Translations under genes and position numbers: made by a program
Origin: Strongylocentrotus purpuratus
Lineage: Eukaryota; Echinodermata; Echinoidea; Camarodonta; Strongylocentrotidae
NCBI RefSeq assembly: GCF_000002235.5
Contig: NW_022145601.1
Location: forward strand, 22,113,389 to 22,177,388
Direction of reading: 5' to 3'
Length of the DNA stretch: 64,000 nucleotides
Shown: positions 1 through 12,019 of the stretch, piece after piece
Layout: every line of letters begins with the position of its first letter
Numbering within the stretch: the stretch's first letter is position 1
The notes under the pieces: model-generated
The model's input: the letters and a program-made list of their open reading frames with translations, nothing else
The model's database searches: none
What the model was told of the DNA's origin: nothing

Positions 1-1497
1 AATTGTTTGGTTTGGAATGGCTTTGAGTGGGTTCCGCAGTATGATTGTGGAGTTTTAGCTGGAAGCTGTAGAAATATGAATAAATGTAATATCTTTAAAG
101 CCTGAAGCTAACACTAGTTGATTACATTTGTCAAGAACTTCAGTGTTACGAGATGACTTTAGCAATCACACTTGACATTGGCGTTTTATGGAATTCTAAT
201 GATTAACATACAGTATTTTGATTAAAAGTATTTAAATGGAAATGCATGGTGCTAAACCACAGATGGGTGATTATTAAAAGTAAACTTAGGGTCTGTGAGT
301 ATTTCATGCTGGGGAAAAAGAGTAACTCGTTACGATCAAAATCAACACATGGATTTGATGCACATTTGTGCTGGGCACATAAGCACTGTAACACTCAAAG
401 GGCAATGTTGCTGACGATCACGCAACATTATGATAAAGACATTGCCATTTGTAGTGAGATTAAAAGGGCACAGTGCTATGGTTATGTCATGTTATCTTTC
501 TTGTTTTTCACCTACCTCTCCTCAGCTCGTAGTATTGCTAGTGACATATGACATTTGAAAGAGGTTTGTCGTGTGTGTGTGTGTTCACCCCTGAGCAGAA
601 TTTGGAGACTCTTTATCAAGTAGAAGAATCATAGATTTTGAGCGCATTAAGGGCACGTTTACACCGTGAAGGTTCCATGCGTGTATAGTTGACACTTACC
701 GAATGCCATGTTTGTAGACAAAATCGAGGGAGCAATATTGTATTCCATATGCTATCCAGAAATTCTGAACATCAGAAAGTCCCCCGAAACAAGGTAATCT
801 TTGAAAATTGTCTCCAAAGAATTGAGGCACACTTTGAAAATGTGTTATTTTTATATTTCTTATGGATGCCACTGGAATGACAAATTACGAAATTAGCACA
901 AATAGATACATGTAATGTGATCTAATTAAACCTCTATGTTTAGTTCTTATTTAATGTAAGTTGTTGTTTTCTACCTAAAATCAGTAAATTTAAAATGCTC
1001 ACCTCCCTTTCTGCTCTTTAAATTGAATCAACAGAAATAACAAAACAACAGCAAAATGGAAATCTAAAAAACTAATCTGATAAAAGAAAATGCACAATGA
1101 TAATAAGCACATGAAGATGCATCGTCGGAATGCGTTATGCGATCCATTATGCAAGGGGAATTGGGGAATTTGCGCACAATTATCATTGCTCTCCTTTGCT
1201 TTATCAGGCACTACTATCTCCAGCTCGGAGGGGGGAAGAAGAATAGTGGATGTCCCTGGAGTGACAATTTACATGTTATCTTAGCTAGGTTCAACTTTAC
1301 AAAGGTTTTTAGGAGTGGAAAAGGGGGGGAAATAGTGCCTCTAGCTAGTGCATGTGCGTGTGGAGGTGCAGCTAGTGCATGCGGCAGCGTTATATAAATG
1401 AATTATGGATATATTCCGCTTCCCAAAATAACAGCTTGTTGTATGAATGATTGGGTAAAGAGAGAGAAAGATGGAATATTAAAGAGGGAAATGGAAG

Positions 1498-1575
1498 TTG
1501 GGAGAGAGATAGAGAGAGAGAGAGAGAAAGAAAGGGGGAAAGGAGAGAAAGAAAAACAGAAAAGAAAAGAAAATA
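1498..1575. repeat. GA-rich microsatellite
   Basis: An imperfect (GA)n run grades into AAAG/GGAAA purine sequence. Apparent reading frames on either strand here are translations of the simple repeat (Arg-Glu on one strand, Leu-Ser on the other) and are not genes. Confidence 0.9.
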
Positions 1576-2620
1576 AGAGAGGGAAAAAAATGTAACCTTT
1601 TCCACTAGACAATGCTTACAAGTAACAAGCCCAAAGCATTTAAAGAAATAAACATTACTTTTGTTTAAAATCCTAAAACATTATTGACTTGGTCTATTAA
1701 AAGTCATATTAGTTCCTCTCTACATTGCGCCATCTTTATATCAATTCAGAGAAGATATTTGTTAGTCCCCAGACCTCTCCTTCCCCCTATATGCATTTGT
1801 TTTTCCCTTGAATTTTTCTTGTTCTTAGATTCAAAGCCAGGTGAAAAAAAAATTACGGTCACCAGATACTTCCAGTCCTTTTTCTACCCGGGCATTTCCA
1901 ATAATCTACAGGGGCATTTCACTGTAATGCTCATCCCTCCATTAAACAAATGCACCATTAGACAACAGAAGATCAGTGAGTCCCCTTTCTATCTGATAAA
2001 GCAACTCCAAAGAACGAGATGTTGTTTACAAATTTTTTGAATAAGAAGTTGCATTTGAATTTCTGATCGTGTACACCTGGGAAACTGGCGATTTGCATAA
2101 AGGTATCCTTACACAAGGTTGTTGTCAATGAGTGATTATGGCGTGGTAAATGGTTGCACTAATGGGCATGCGCCCCCGTGATGGACTTGATTAAGTTATC
2201 CTTTCTCTGAAAACCTAATGTTGTTATGCGATGTTTACGCCGTTTTCACCAAGGAAAGGTACATCACTGTCTCAATGTTCTTGAAAAGTATTTCTTGCCT
2301 TGTTTTTAAAAATGTTCTTTTCTCTTTCTGTTGATACATGGTGATTTCTAAACTACAAATGCTTCATGTTTATTTTAAGAGAGATTTTATAACACTAGAA
2401 TAAAACATGAAATTGATAAAAAAAACTTGATCATAGTGGTGTTGGCGATAATGTATTGTTTAAAGAGTAACTTACTGAATGAAATGCTAGAAACACAATA
2501 TTTTTATGAAGTTAAATAATGATGTAATATCTAAAAATTATATGAAAGATATATCAACGCTTTTCGCTGCTTGTCTTGAATATGATAGATAACAGACAAT
2601 GATTTAAGAAAAGGGATGGA

Positions 2621-2632
2621 GGGGGGGGGGGG
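2621..2632 (+). repeat. poly-G tract (G12)
   Basis: A run of twelve G is followed by T and further G-rich sequence. It is one of about a dozen G or C homopolymers of ten or more bases in the window. Confidence 0.95.
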
Positions 2633-3103
2633 TGGAGACCCTCTGTGGAAATGCAAAAGAATGTTGTAAGATTTATGGAAAATGTCCTATATGGTATTGA
2701 AGTGGGTGTGATGACTGATGAATGTGAGGTCAAAGGTTGAATCAAGGTCACCTAGGTTATCAATGACCTCATTATAGGTTGAGAGGTTGGGCTTTGGAAA
2801 ATGTTTGGCCTTCTATTGGCTACATGATAAATGTTGCAATACATTTTGTCATAAATAAAATCTTATGTCTATATCCTGCTCACAATGCATAGCTGCCAAG
2901 TGCCAACCTATCCTATTTTGGAGAGAGAGAGGATTCCCTTTTGTTGGCCCTCAAACTGATGTTATGAACCCCAGGTTCCTCTAGATTCTGAAAACTGCAC
3001 AAAGTTTACAAAATAGATAAGACTAGTTGTGTCTTGTGATATTCCTAACATTTGCTTGGAAGGTTTGTCACAGCCCGACAGATTCCACAGAGCAATGACC
3101 TGG

Positions 3104-3263
3104 TCATTCGTTGTTTGGTCAATTGATGGTCTCATCGGTGTGGCCTAGGTATACATGTATAATGGCCATTTCATCCTACCTCCGTCATTTTTTTGTTTGG
3201 TCAATCAGTGGTCTCATCGGTGTGTGGCTAAGGTATACATGTATAATGGCCATTTCATCCTAC
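3104..3263. repeat. two-copy tandem duplication, unit about 80 bp
   Basis: Two adjacent units share the words TGTTTGGTCAAT, TGGTCTCATCGGTGTG and GGTATACATGTATAATGGCC in the same order. They differ by a few substitutions and a 2-base indel near the centre. The first unit covers about 3104-3180 and the second about 3185-3263. Nothing suggests coding. Confidence 0.9.
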
Positions 3264-4111
3264 CACTAAATGTTCAGATGTCAGTAGATGTTTAACCAAT
3301 ATAATAGCTTGCATTAGCCATGTCTTTCTTCTAAATTCACCCAAATTATCCCAATTATTGTCTGTCCAGTCTTCTTTGCCGTAGCATGAAGCATCTCTTA
3401 TGATTCGCTAACGTCTTTAAGTAACCCAAGGGAATGTCCCTTGTTAAAAACCTCACTGCTCTTGTTGTGGTTCAGTAGATTAAGGAATTCGTGCCTCACT
3501 TAACATTTTCTAGACGTTATTTATGGCCAGATGATTTACTGCACATTAGCTGCAAGTCGTTAAAGACAGGATGGACCACAAATCCTACAACTTTCTATTT
3601 ATTGTGAAATCGTTACCTAAACATGTTAAGTTGTTTTCGTGGAAGCTGTGACTGTTAGGGAACAAAGATTTTTGCTTTTGAAAGCAAATTAGTATATTGA
3701 CGTATATAACACTTTGAGAATTTTTGTTATCCCATTGCCAATTGTAGCACATATGCCAAAGTTGAATTGGAGCTTTTGAATACTTTCATACTTTTAAAAA
3801 TTAAAGCAACATGAAAAGAAGACATGTACAAGAATATTATTTGATTTTTATGATGATTTAGATAAACAATGAGAACAGAAAACAAACGAAGTTGGTTATT
3901 AATTTAGCGCCATGACTATTTATATCTCTCTCTCCATCTACAAGTCCAGATGATATTGATAGGTTTCAATTCTACAGGGTGATAAGCGCGAACAGATGTT
4001 ATCATTTATTCTTTTGTCTCTTCTGTTCTATCATATTGATCACCTATCCCCTGTGCCGCATTATTTCTTTTGATGCGTTCGCGAAAGTTCATCTAAAGTA
4101 CATTTAATTGG

Positions 4112-4183
4112 ACTGTTCGGAGCCAGAAGGACGTGAGCCCTGTGTTAAAGCGCGAGTTAATGCCCTTTTGGTTATAAACAGAC
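4112..4183. mobile_element. short hairpin element, GAGCCAGAAGG family (copy 1)
   Basis: The left arm CTGTTCGGAGCCAGAAGG and right arm CCCTTTTGGTTATAAACAGAC are inverted copies around a loop of about 20 bases. Inner arm words (ACGTGAG and GAGTTAATG) match other members of the family in this window. It is most simply a MITE or a relic of an inverted-repeat element. No clear target-site duplication was found. Confidence 0.75.
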
Positions 4184-4325
4184 GAGTTGTAGATTTGTTC
4201 ATGCGCATGGAAACGTGAATGATATTGCGACATTAATCCACCTAAGTGCATTTGCAACATACACGTTGCCACGTGACATACTGTTCATTGATGTCGAATA
4301 AGGGCAGGTCCAAGCTATTTGCTTT

Positions 4326-4720
4326 GTGACGTACGGGACATTCAGAGACTTTAAACAAGAAATAACAATGGATGACATTATTTATATGGCTAACTTTTGG
4401 TATGAGTCTGTGGCTATTATGGGCTAGTTCATTTGTGGAAACTTTTGGTTCTGACCAATTCATAAATTAATTTTTAATGTAATTAATGTGCTGCGTGACG
4501 TACGGGACCAGAGAATTTCTGACTTTTTCAAAAATAAGTTCATCATAAAAGTTTTCTGAATTTATTAAGTTATGAGATTTATGGTAATGATATCTTAATT
4601 CATTATGGAATCAAACATTAATCACAACTATTACCATATTTTTCTGACCTTTCGTTGTTATGTAATATACCAAAACATAAATGTGTGTATGTGACGTACG
4701 GGACACGTGACGTACGGGAC
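4326..4720 (+). repeat. left subterminal array of GTGACGTACGGGAC (4 copies)
   Basis: Exact copies of the 14-mer lie at 4326-4339, 4495-4508, 4691-4704 and 4707-4720, all in the same orientation. The last two are separated by only two bases. Subterminal repeats of this kind are typical transposase-binding sites. The core TGACGTAC also resembles half of a CRE/ATF site, so an alternative role as a host-factor site is possible. Confidence 0.9.
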
Positions 4721-6009
4721 AACTTTTCCCTATGGGAAAATGCATTGAAATGAAGGATTTTCGTCGAAATTTGTTAAATGTGAACAATTTAAACTTAAAT
4801 CAGTGTCAATAAGAGTGTTTTAGAACCCAATTAGATCCTCTGGCCATCACTTAATATCCTCTGTGTTAATTTATGGGGTAAATCAATACAAATATTACAA
4901 AGAAAACAAATTGAATTAATATATTCATACACACTACATGTATATTACCATTTTTATTCCATTTACCCATCTATCATGTGCAGTCATGCTTCTTTTCTCA
5001 TTTATTTTATCCATTCCATTCAACATTGCAAAATGTTTTTAAATAATAATTAATGAAGAAGATGAACTTGAAAACTTTTATTTAAACTTGTTTGAAACAC
5101 AGGGGCACACTCGGCACATCATATTTTGTCAAAGTACATTTCTTATGCTCTAAGTGTTTGTGAACAAAGATACATTAAAAATATGAAGTCTTTTCTTCAT
5201 AAGTTGTTTGAATTACTTGATAATAATATCATAGAATTTTGAAGGAATTCAAAGATTTATGCTGAACATATTGTCTTTTTTAAATCCTTTTATCACAGAT
5301 TAGAACATGTATATGTTGCTGTCATATATTCAAGAATGTGTATGTACATTAATGTACATGTAGCCCTAAAGGTTTGTGTGACCTTTTCCACAATTCAAAA
5401 GATTAAAGCAAAATCAACAAAAATGCATGTGTGTAAAAGTGATAAAAATGTTAAGTGGTTGAGAGTGTGAAATACTCAAAAAGGCTATCCTTCCTGAAAA
5501 GTTATGATTTAGTTTTTAGGAGATAAAAATTCCCAAGCTGGCTCCCTAACATGTACAGTGTATGCTGTAATTCTTTACCATCATATATGACATTTAAATA
5601 GAATATCCAAAAAAAACTCACATGGAGAGCTTGATAGCATACATGTACATGTGCTAAGATTCTTACCTGCAGCATCTATGAGTTGTAAAAACCAGCTTCT
5701 GGTGCATCTACTACCATATAATTTCATTGACATTAGACTCATTCCAGGAACTAGTACACTATTATGATTTACATATTTAGCATCCTGCCAATGTTGGGGA
5801 CATCAACTGGCAAAATACCAAAGTTGATAATACCAGGTGTCTGGCTTGAAGACTAATTACATCAAATTCAGTACAAAAAAGTAAATTCCTAGAAGGGACC
5901 CAGTTGGAATGTTCATATATCCCTGTATACAACAAGTTTCCTAACACAGTATATATTCTCCTTTTGGTCATTTCTTTTTTCACATCTTGCATTGGTTTTA
6001 TATGGGGTT

Positions 6010-6377
6010 GTCCCGTACGTCACACACTTGTCCCGTACGTCACATTTCTTAATTTGATTATGTAATCAACACAGAATTTTTGTAATTTTTGTTAAACCGA
6101 TTTTTTGTTAGGTATTCATCTAAATTAGAACTTCCTAGAATATCTTTAAAAAAATAATTATTTTCATAATTAAAATTAAACAAATTATGATCAAATTGTG
6201 ACGTACGAGACATCACACTTTGGAACCTACCTCATTTGCATAATTAATTAATTTTGAAAGGTTTTATATTTTTTTCCCATTTTCTAGCATGATGGTCTAC
6301 AATTCCTGAGATATTAAATTTTAAACAAATAATTCAAACGAGATACAAAAATAGAAATGTAATGTCCCGTACGTCAC
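6010..6377 (-). repeat. right subterminal array of the same 14-mer (4 copies)
   Basis: Three copies read GTCCCGTACGTCAC (6010-6023, 6030-6043, 6364-6377), the inverse of the left array. A fourth at 6198-6211 is in the left-array orientation with one change. The near mirror-image arrangement at the two ends supports their belonging to one mobile element. Confidence 0.88.
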
Positions 6378-6559
6378 GCTAATTAATAAACATCCAAGTT
6401 CGTGACCTTGGCACTCTTCGTATTTTGATAATTTTTAATTTTTTTTATCAGATTCATAAAATTCATAGTTTCAGCTTTAAAATGAAGTATAGTTTGTTAA
6501 ATATATATAAAGATGAAATTTGACCCCCAGAGGGGACAATAGCTTGGACCTGCCCATAA

Positions 6560-7288
6560 GCAAAGAGATGGGCATGATTGTTCATATGTGTTAGATTTAC
6601 AATTGCGACACCGAATTGCACTGTTGAACTGCATTGATTGCATGCTATGAAGAAGAGAGTTTAAATACTACCATCTGGTTGCTTGTACCATATCAAGAGC
6701 ATTCATACAAATGTATGATTGATTACTCAATAATAATGAACTGTAATACAAAGTGGTTTGTCGATATCAAAGACAACTTTGCCATTAGCGTTTGTATATC
6801 TGCAATTCTTAATATTCTTCATGATTATTTGATGTTGTGATTATGAAACCGACAAAAGCCTCCCCAGTCTAAGACTTCTTTCCGTAAGTGCTGGGATAAT
6901 TAGAACGAGGTCGACTGTTATTTCCTAGAAAATTTGTTTAGGATGGCCCGAGTTTAAACTGAGGATCGCGCTCCTATGTGACATAGCAATAGAGCTAGAG
7001 ATTAAGAGATAAGATGCGAGATGACAGCTTCTTAACTCTCCTCACGTTGCTCCCTGCTCCTGTCTCTGTCTCCAGCTGACTCCTCCTCTTATCGGACCGC
7101 ATCTATTTTTCTTTGTCTGTCATCATCTCCACTCAGTTTTCTCAATTTTGTATTGTTGTTGTTTTCTCTTTGTTTAGATGACAGAGGAATCGTCCCCCTT
7201 TTATCATATTTTAATCATGGATTTTTTAAACACCCTGTGACTTTTTTACCGGGCTACTCTACCTGTCTGTCTGTCTGTCTGTCTCTTG

Positions 7289-7364
<76 letters not shown>

Positions 7365-8985
7365 CTCTCTCCATCTCTATCCCTGTCTCTATCTCTCTAA
7401 GGACCACCCCCTTTCTCTATTTTTTTAAATTCTGAACTACCTCTCTCGTATTCTACCAATCTCCTTTTCATCATTTTCCCTCTTTCTATTGTCTTCTTTT
7501 CTTTCCTCCTCATAACTATCTTCAACCACTGCTGTCTACTTCATTGTTTAGCATGCCTCTCTCTCAAACCCCCTTCGATCCATCCTACTAATCTCTCTTT
7601 GCATCTTCATCCCGCGCCTCTCTTCCTTCCTCTCTCATCTCTCTTCCTTCCTCTCTCATCCTCTTATCTCTCTCAATAATTCATGATGGGAGCGCTATCA
7701 CACTGAAACAACATTTAATTACTCGTCCCACTATCAAGTTACCCTCACCCCGGCTTAACGCCGAGCTTGGAAGTGTCTTTTAAAGAAAATTTGTGGATTG
7801 CCGGCCGCTCTCCTGTGCGTCTCCCTGCCTCCTTACTCCTCTGAAGACCCGGTGTCCGATTTCACGTGAAAAGTGAACCGAGTCCGGTGCCAATTTTTCC
7901 GCGATTCTTTGTGCGATTGCGATTAGAGAGAAGAACAAAATGCTAGGAGGGGAAAGGGATATACCTTGGGGGTGCCAAATAGACAATTAGTCAGCCCGCT
8001 CTCGAAGAATTTCACCCCTTTTTTCCTCGTCTCAAGGTCTTGGGGAGAAGCACAGCCTCTGAGCGCAGGATCGAATTAAATGGCAGCTCTCGGTCGTGAA
8101 CTCGGTTTAACAAAAGAAACTTGCTACTCTAGCACCGGGCATCTCCCCCTCTCTCTCGCTACACCATAACAAGGAAACTTCATATATGGTTTCTATGCCA
8201 GCTACAGATTTAAAACAACGCCCTAAGCAAAACTCTGTTGAAAAACATGCCCAAATTTGTGAATGCAATAGTTAGAGTGCTTTTCATTTGCAATATGCAT
8301 AAGCTTGACACCCCCGAAACCAAGCTCTGCTCGTGTACTCCCCGGTTAGGAATTCAGAAGAAAAAAAAATCTATACCTGATCACTGGAAGGGGGGAAAAT
8401 GCTAATCTTATTTGAGCTTGGCCTGGGAGTGTGTTTTGAAAATTGTCTCGGCCATCATAAATGTTTGCATATAAAATAATTTCCTTTACCCTAGAGTGGA
8501 ATCTGTTACCTTTTTGTTTGGAGAGGCTACAGCAACCGATCAAATTATTTCTCCTCACTTTAAATTTTTTGTGAGGAAAAAAAAAACAATTTTCATCCCT
8601 GTTTGCCCAGAATATACAGCAATTTTTTCCCTTCATTTCTCTCCTGTTTAATTCTCTACTTGTTGATGATATGCTGTATTTATTACAACAAAAATATTAG
8701 TTTGGGCTCATGTTTCAATGTCTATATTTGTAAATATGTGTTATGGCATGTCTTTGTCTAGTATGCTTCTTCTGGCAAGAGTTAAAATGGCATGATTATT
8801 TATGAAAAATGTGATAAGGTAACACACATCTGGCTCTCCGCAGACTACTAGCTTATATTTAGAATTAATGTTCCTGTGAATTCATATTTTTTGTGGGCCG
8901 ATAGTCAAGAAAGTATACAAGTAATGGAAGTGATTTGATGTATAAATGACATTTTTGACAATTAAGATTTAGTTTTATTGCGTCA
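6560..8985. other. non-coding stretch with CT tract
   Basis: No supported gene is visible. It contains a long CT tract (7255-7400), a TCTCTTCCTTCC minisatellite-like patch (about 7600-7670) and a moderately GC-rich patch around 7740-8110. The remainder is ordinary AT-rich sequence. Confidence 0.55.
7255..7400. repeat. CT microsatellite
   Basis: (CTGT)n passes into a long interrupted (CT)n array. The 91-codon frame over it is a Leu-Ser repeat artefact. Confidence 0.95.
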
Positions 8986-9086
8986 GTGCTAATGTTTTAT
9001 TTTCCTTTTCTTTTCCTTTATCTTCTTCTTCCGCGGACATCCTCTTCATCTCCTCAACATGATGCTTCCATGATATTCAGGTGAGT
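8986..9086 (+). promoter_or_regulatory. putative recursive (ratchet) splice site 1
   Basis: A 3' splice signal (ATATTCAG) is joined directly to a 5' splice signal (GTGAGT) at 9080/9081. The preceding 93 bases contain no AG. They include the branch-point-like GCTAAT near the start, a pyrimidine tract (TTTCCTTTTCTTTTCC and TCTTCTTCTTCC) and CTCAAC about 20 bases before the AG. Juxtaposed acceptor and donor is the known design of recursive splice sites in long introns of flies and vertebrates. Use here is inferred, and a weak acceptor plus chance GTGAGT cannot be excluded. Confidence 0.5.
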
Positions 9087-9097
9087 TTGTCTATATC

Positions 9098-9110
9098 GTT
9101 GCTTAGCAAC
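9098..9110. promoter_or_regulatory. RFX X-box-like palindrome
   Basis: GTTGCTTAGCAAC is a perfect palindrome with a one-base centre and matches the X-box form bound by RFX factors (GTTGC, short spacer, GCAAC). It sits 18 bases after the candidate splice junction at 9080. RFX binding is inferred from the motif alone. Confidence 0.45.
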
Positions 9111-9320
9111 CAGTATTCTCTGATTTTCTTGAAGTGAACTATATTATTAAATATTCTACATGTTTCTGTTAACTGTGATTACACAAATGCTGTTGAATGG
9201 ACAAATTGTGCAGGTTTGTCGAGCTTAAAGTGGGAAGAAGTGGTTCAATATTGCACTTTTAATTAGTTTTGAAAAGAAATTCTTGTCACTCATTTCATCG
9301 AAGGAGTATGTAATCCACAG

Positions 9321-9750
9321 GTTTTGATGAATATGGAGTTACCCCCTTTTGTTTCTTTGCTTCTTATTGCAATATGATCTATTTCTTTTGGAGTTACAGC
9401 CTAATTGCTCTCATATACCATAGTATAGGATGCCTGGTACAGTCAGCAATAGTCAAGTTTTGAGTAATGTGGAGTTACCACCTTTCACTTCCATGATTTT
9501 TATTGCAATATAATCTATTCCTGTTGGAGTTACAGCCGTATTGCTCTCACATTCTGTGTAGAGAATACATGGTACAGTTGATCAATCAGATGGCTCTATA
9601 CCAGAAGGGTGTCAACACTTAAACACAGAGTTAATGCCCATCTTGCTCTAAACAGACAACATACTCCCTCTGAAGTTACTACCTTATTGCTCTAACTTTC
9701 TGCAGTTGAGCATACCTTGTACAGTCGATCACTCAGATGGGTCCATAATT
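9321..9750. repeat. degenerate tandem repeat, period about 137 bp
   Basis: Two full units (about 9321-9456 and 9457-9590) share TGGAGTTACC, TTATTGCAATAT, GGAGTTACAGCC and TATTGCTCTCA or close variants. A partial third unit (about 9661-9750) repeats the GTACAGT-GATCA-TCAGATGG end. A short hairpin element lies between units two and three. Confidence 0.8.
9591..9657. mobile_element. short hairpin element, GAGCCAGAAGG family (copy 2)
   Basis: The right arm GAGTTAATGCCCATCTTGCT followed by CTAAACAGAC is close to the family consensus. The left arm CCAGAAGGGTGTCAAC is partly eroded. It interrupts a tandem repeat, which suggests insertion after the repeat arose. Confidence 0.65.
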
Positions 9751-10161
9751 TGATTTCTTGCCTCGTTTCACTCTCTACTCACTGTGGAGGTGTCAAAAAG
9801 AGACAAAAACTCCTCCTCAGCCATACTCATAGTGAGAAGAAAAGATCATAAGAAGTGACTGGAAACAAAACTAGAAAGGGGAGGGAATAAATAATGAACC
9901 TGCTTGCTTTTGAAGTAGAAGTTCCAAATATATAGTACAGATTTAAAGTTTTTAATGCTGAATTTATTTTTGGAGAACCCTTACAAATTCCATGTGATAT
10001 ACTGATTGAGAATAGGAGGTTTGTGGGTAGTTCTGTTGTATTTATTTCAGGAATACTGTTTCTTTCAACAAATGATTGAATTTTGTCACCTTTACTTTAG
10101 TGAGGTTTGCAGCTCATTGTAGCTTTGGCAACTCTTTTTGAAGATTATGTAAAGTTTGACT

Positions 10162-10372
10162 GACACCAAAGAGAGTAATTTAGGAAAAGAGATTGAGAAA
10201 AGTAAACTTTACAATCGCAGCTACTCAAAGATTTGATAACATCAGAACTGTAAGGAAAAAATACAGTGCAGGTATACAAATTTGATGAAGATAGCGACAG
10301 GTGTGAACGGCACTAAAGAAAGCAATTGAGGAATAGAGATTGAGAAAGGTAAACTTTACTTCTGTGGCTTCT
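10162..10372. repeat. two-copy tandem duplication, period about 147 bp
   Basis: The segments at 10162-10222 and 10309-10372 align through ACCAAAGAGAG/ACTAAAGAAAG, AGAGATTGAGAAA and GTAAACTTTAC. The intervening sequence is diverged. Non-coding. Confidence 0.7.
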
Positions 10373-10836
10373 TCCGAGGTTTCACATATCAATCATGTAT
10401 TCAACGGTCCAACAATGCTTCATCTCGTCTGGACAATTTGCATAAAAGGCGGCAGAACGTGGTTGATTTTTTTCTTTTTTTAAAACTTCTTCAGAGCACT
10501 TTAACGTCTCTGGTCAGCTTGGTTGTGCTATCATGATCATGGTTTGCTGCATATTTTCCTTCTCCTTTTTATTTTGTAGTCTGTCCTAGTTTTAGTATTT
10601 GTTGTTCATCCAATTAGATGTAATGTGACTTTTGTTAACACACCAGATTTCAGGACAATTACTGGCTCTTTTTAATTTTAAAACAATTCTTAATTAATCC
10701 CCCATTCTTGCTCGATCTCCTCTTTTCTTCTTTTTACCATTCACAATTATCTGTTTCAATGCTTATCCATCTCTCTCATTTTCTCCTCCTTTAAATTATT
10801 TTGACCCACTCTATCTTGCTTTTTACTTTCCTTGTC

Positions 10837-10960
10837 TCTCTATCTCTTTCTCACTCTCTCTCTGTCTCTTTCTCACTATCTCTCTCTCTTTCTCAATCTC
10901 TCTCTCTCTCTCTCTTCTCTCTCTTCTCTCTGTCTCTTCTCTCTGTATCTCTCTTCGACC
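10837..10960. repeat. CT microsatellite
   Basis: Interrupted (CT)n with occasional TTTCTCACT and CTGTCT units. Overlapping open frames are simple-repeat artefacts. Confidence 0.95.
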
Positions 10961-11194
10961 ATTTCTATCCCCTCTCACTCTTTAGTTCTCTCTCCCTCTA
11001 TGCTCTGCTATCTCACCATTTATGTGGGAATATAACATATTCAGAAGTGAATGTCAGAGGAAATGGAAATGTACATGCATGCTTGGAATTCTTGATTTGC
11101 AATTCTGATGTTTGTGGCCAGACTTGAGAGGCAATCAATCAGCAAATCCGTTTGCTCATTCTTGATGAAATACAACTTTTCAAGACAGGTTTAA

Positions 11195-11572
11195 AGGTAA
11201 AGACCAGTATTGGAAACGCCCCAATTTCAAAAAAATGAAATGGAAGCTCTCATTACCAATCATGTGAAAGAATATGTTTTGAATATTACATGATGATAAC
11301 AAATTTGACGGGAAACCGCCTACTAATTGATATATTTGGTAAATGAGTGTATCTCTTGCCTGTTGAGAGATTGTCGCGCACATGTGTGTAGTCCCATATA
11401 CATCTTTCTGTGTACAGTGCTACTAACTTTATGAAGACTTGGCCAAATTTCTTATCATTTTGATGATTCCAGAACCTTGCAGTACATCTATGCTAGATGA
11501 TCAACCTTTTCTGATCGATTTCACAACGTTTCTTTCACAATGCAATCGCATGACCATAACTGGTCTTTAGCT
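11195..11572. mobile_element. TTAA-flanked MITE, 378 bp (copy A)
   Basis: The ends AGGTAAAGACCAGT and ACTGGTCTTTAGCT are inverted repeats and are flanked on both sides by TTAA (11191-11194, 11573-11576). A second copy with the same interior lies at 58713-59078 in the same orientation. TTAA duplication is known for piggyBac, Kolobok and Sola3-type elements. The ends do not show the usual piggyBac CCC start, so the superfamily is open. There is no coding capacity. Confidence 0.88.
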
Positions 11573-11577
11573 TTAAA

Positions 11578-12019
11578 GTTTGATCACATAAAGGAGGAAT
11601 GTGAATAAATACAAAAAAAGTAAAAAGAAAGAAAGAAAGAAAAAAAACTTGGAGATAAAAAATACACCTGGAGGTTGATGATATATATTATGTGTAAACA
11701 CAACTAATCTATTTGTTTGATTCTTGAAAAAGCCAAATTGCTCATAATTCTCTTTTTGGTGTTAGTCAAGTGCAATATTCCCCAAGGAAATGTGGATATA
11801 TTTTCCCCTTTTTCCTTCGATACTTGTGGGCATACCACTCTATATTTGTCCACTATGGAGCAAATATGAAAGACACAAAAATCCATTATAAAAGTGTCCA
11901 TTTCATTTTAATTTGCATTCAGTGCACAAAACCGGTATGATTCCCCTCATACAGCCCACATCTTTGACGTCTTCAAACAGTGACAATTTTAGCACGTTTC
12001 TGTCGATCATGTTTTGGAT
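11578..12019. other. AT-rich stretch without features
   Basis: Nothing supported beyond a short GAAA-rich run near 11625. Open frames are short and unrecognised. Confidence 0.5.

Larger units (their letters stand above)
1..3103. other. AT-rich non-coding stretch
   Basis: No supported gene is visible. Open frames are short (118 codons at most), lack any family motif and overlap on both strands, as expected by chance in AT-rich DNA. The only structured parts are a GA-rich tract near 1.5 kb and a 12-base G run near 2.6 kb, listed separately. The stretch could be intronic or intergenic. Confidence 0.6.
4302..6555. mobile_element. non-autonomous DNA transposon, 2254 bp, 18-bp TIRs
   Basis: The element begins GGGCAGGTCCAAGCTATT and ends with its exact inverted complement. 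Both ends are flanked by ATAA (4298-4301 and 6556-6559), a likely 4-bp target-site duplication. Eight subterminal copies of GTGACGTACGGGAC (one with a single change) lie inside the two ends. The interior is very AT-rich and has no transposase-sized frame, so mobility would have needed a transposase supplied in trans. A 4-bp duplication is known for superfamilies such as Sola and Chapaev, but the superfamily cannot be assigned here. Perfect TIRs and preserved CpGs suggest a fairly recent insertion. Confidence 0.85.

Noticed and set aside
5640-5680. Minus-strand TGCTGCAG|GTAAGA
   Set aside because: AG dinucleotides lie close upstream on that strand, there is no pyrimidine tract, and it sits inside the mobile element.
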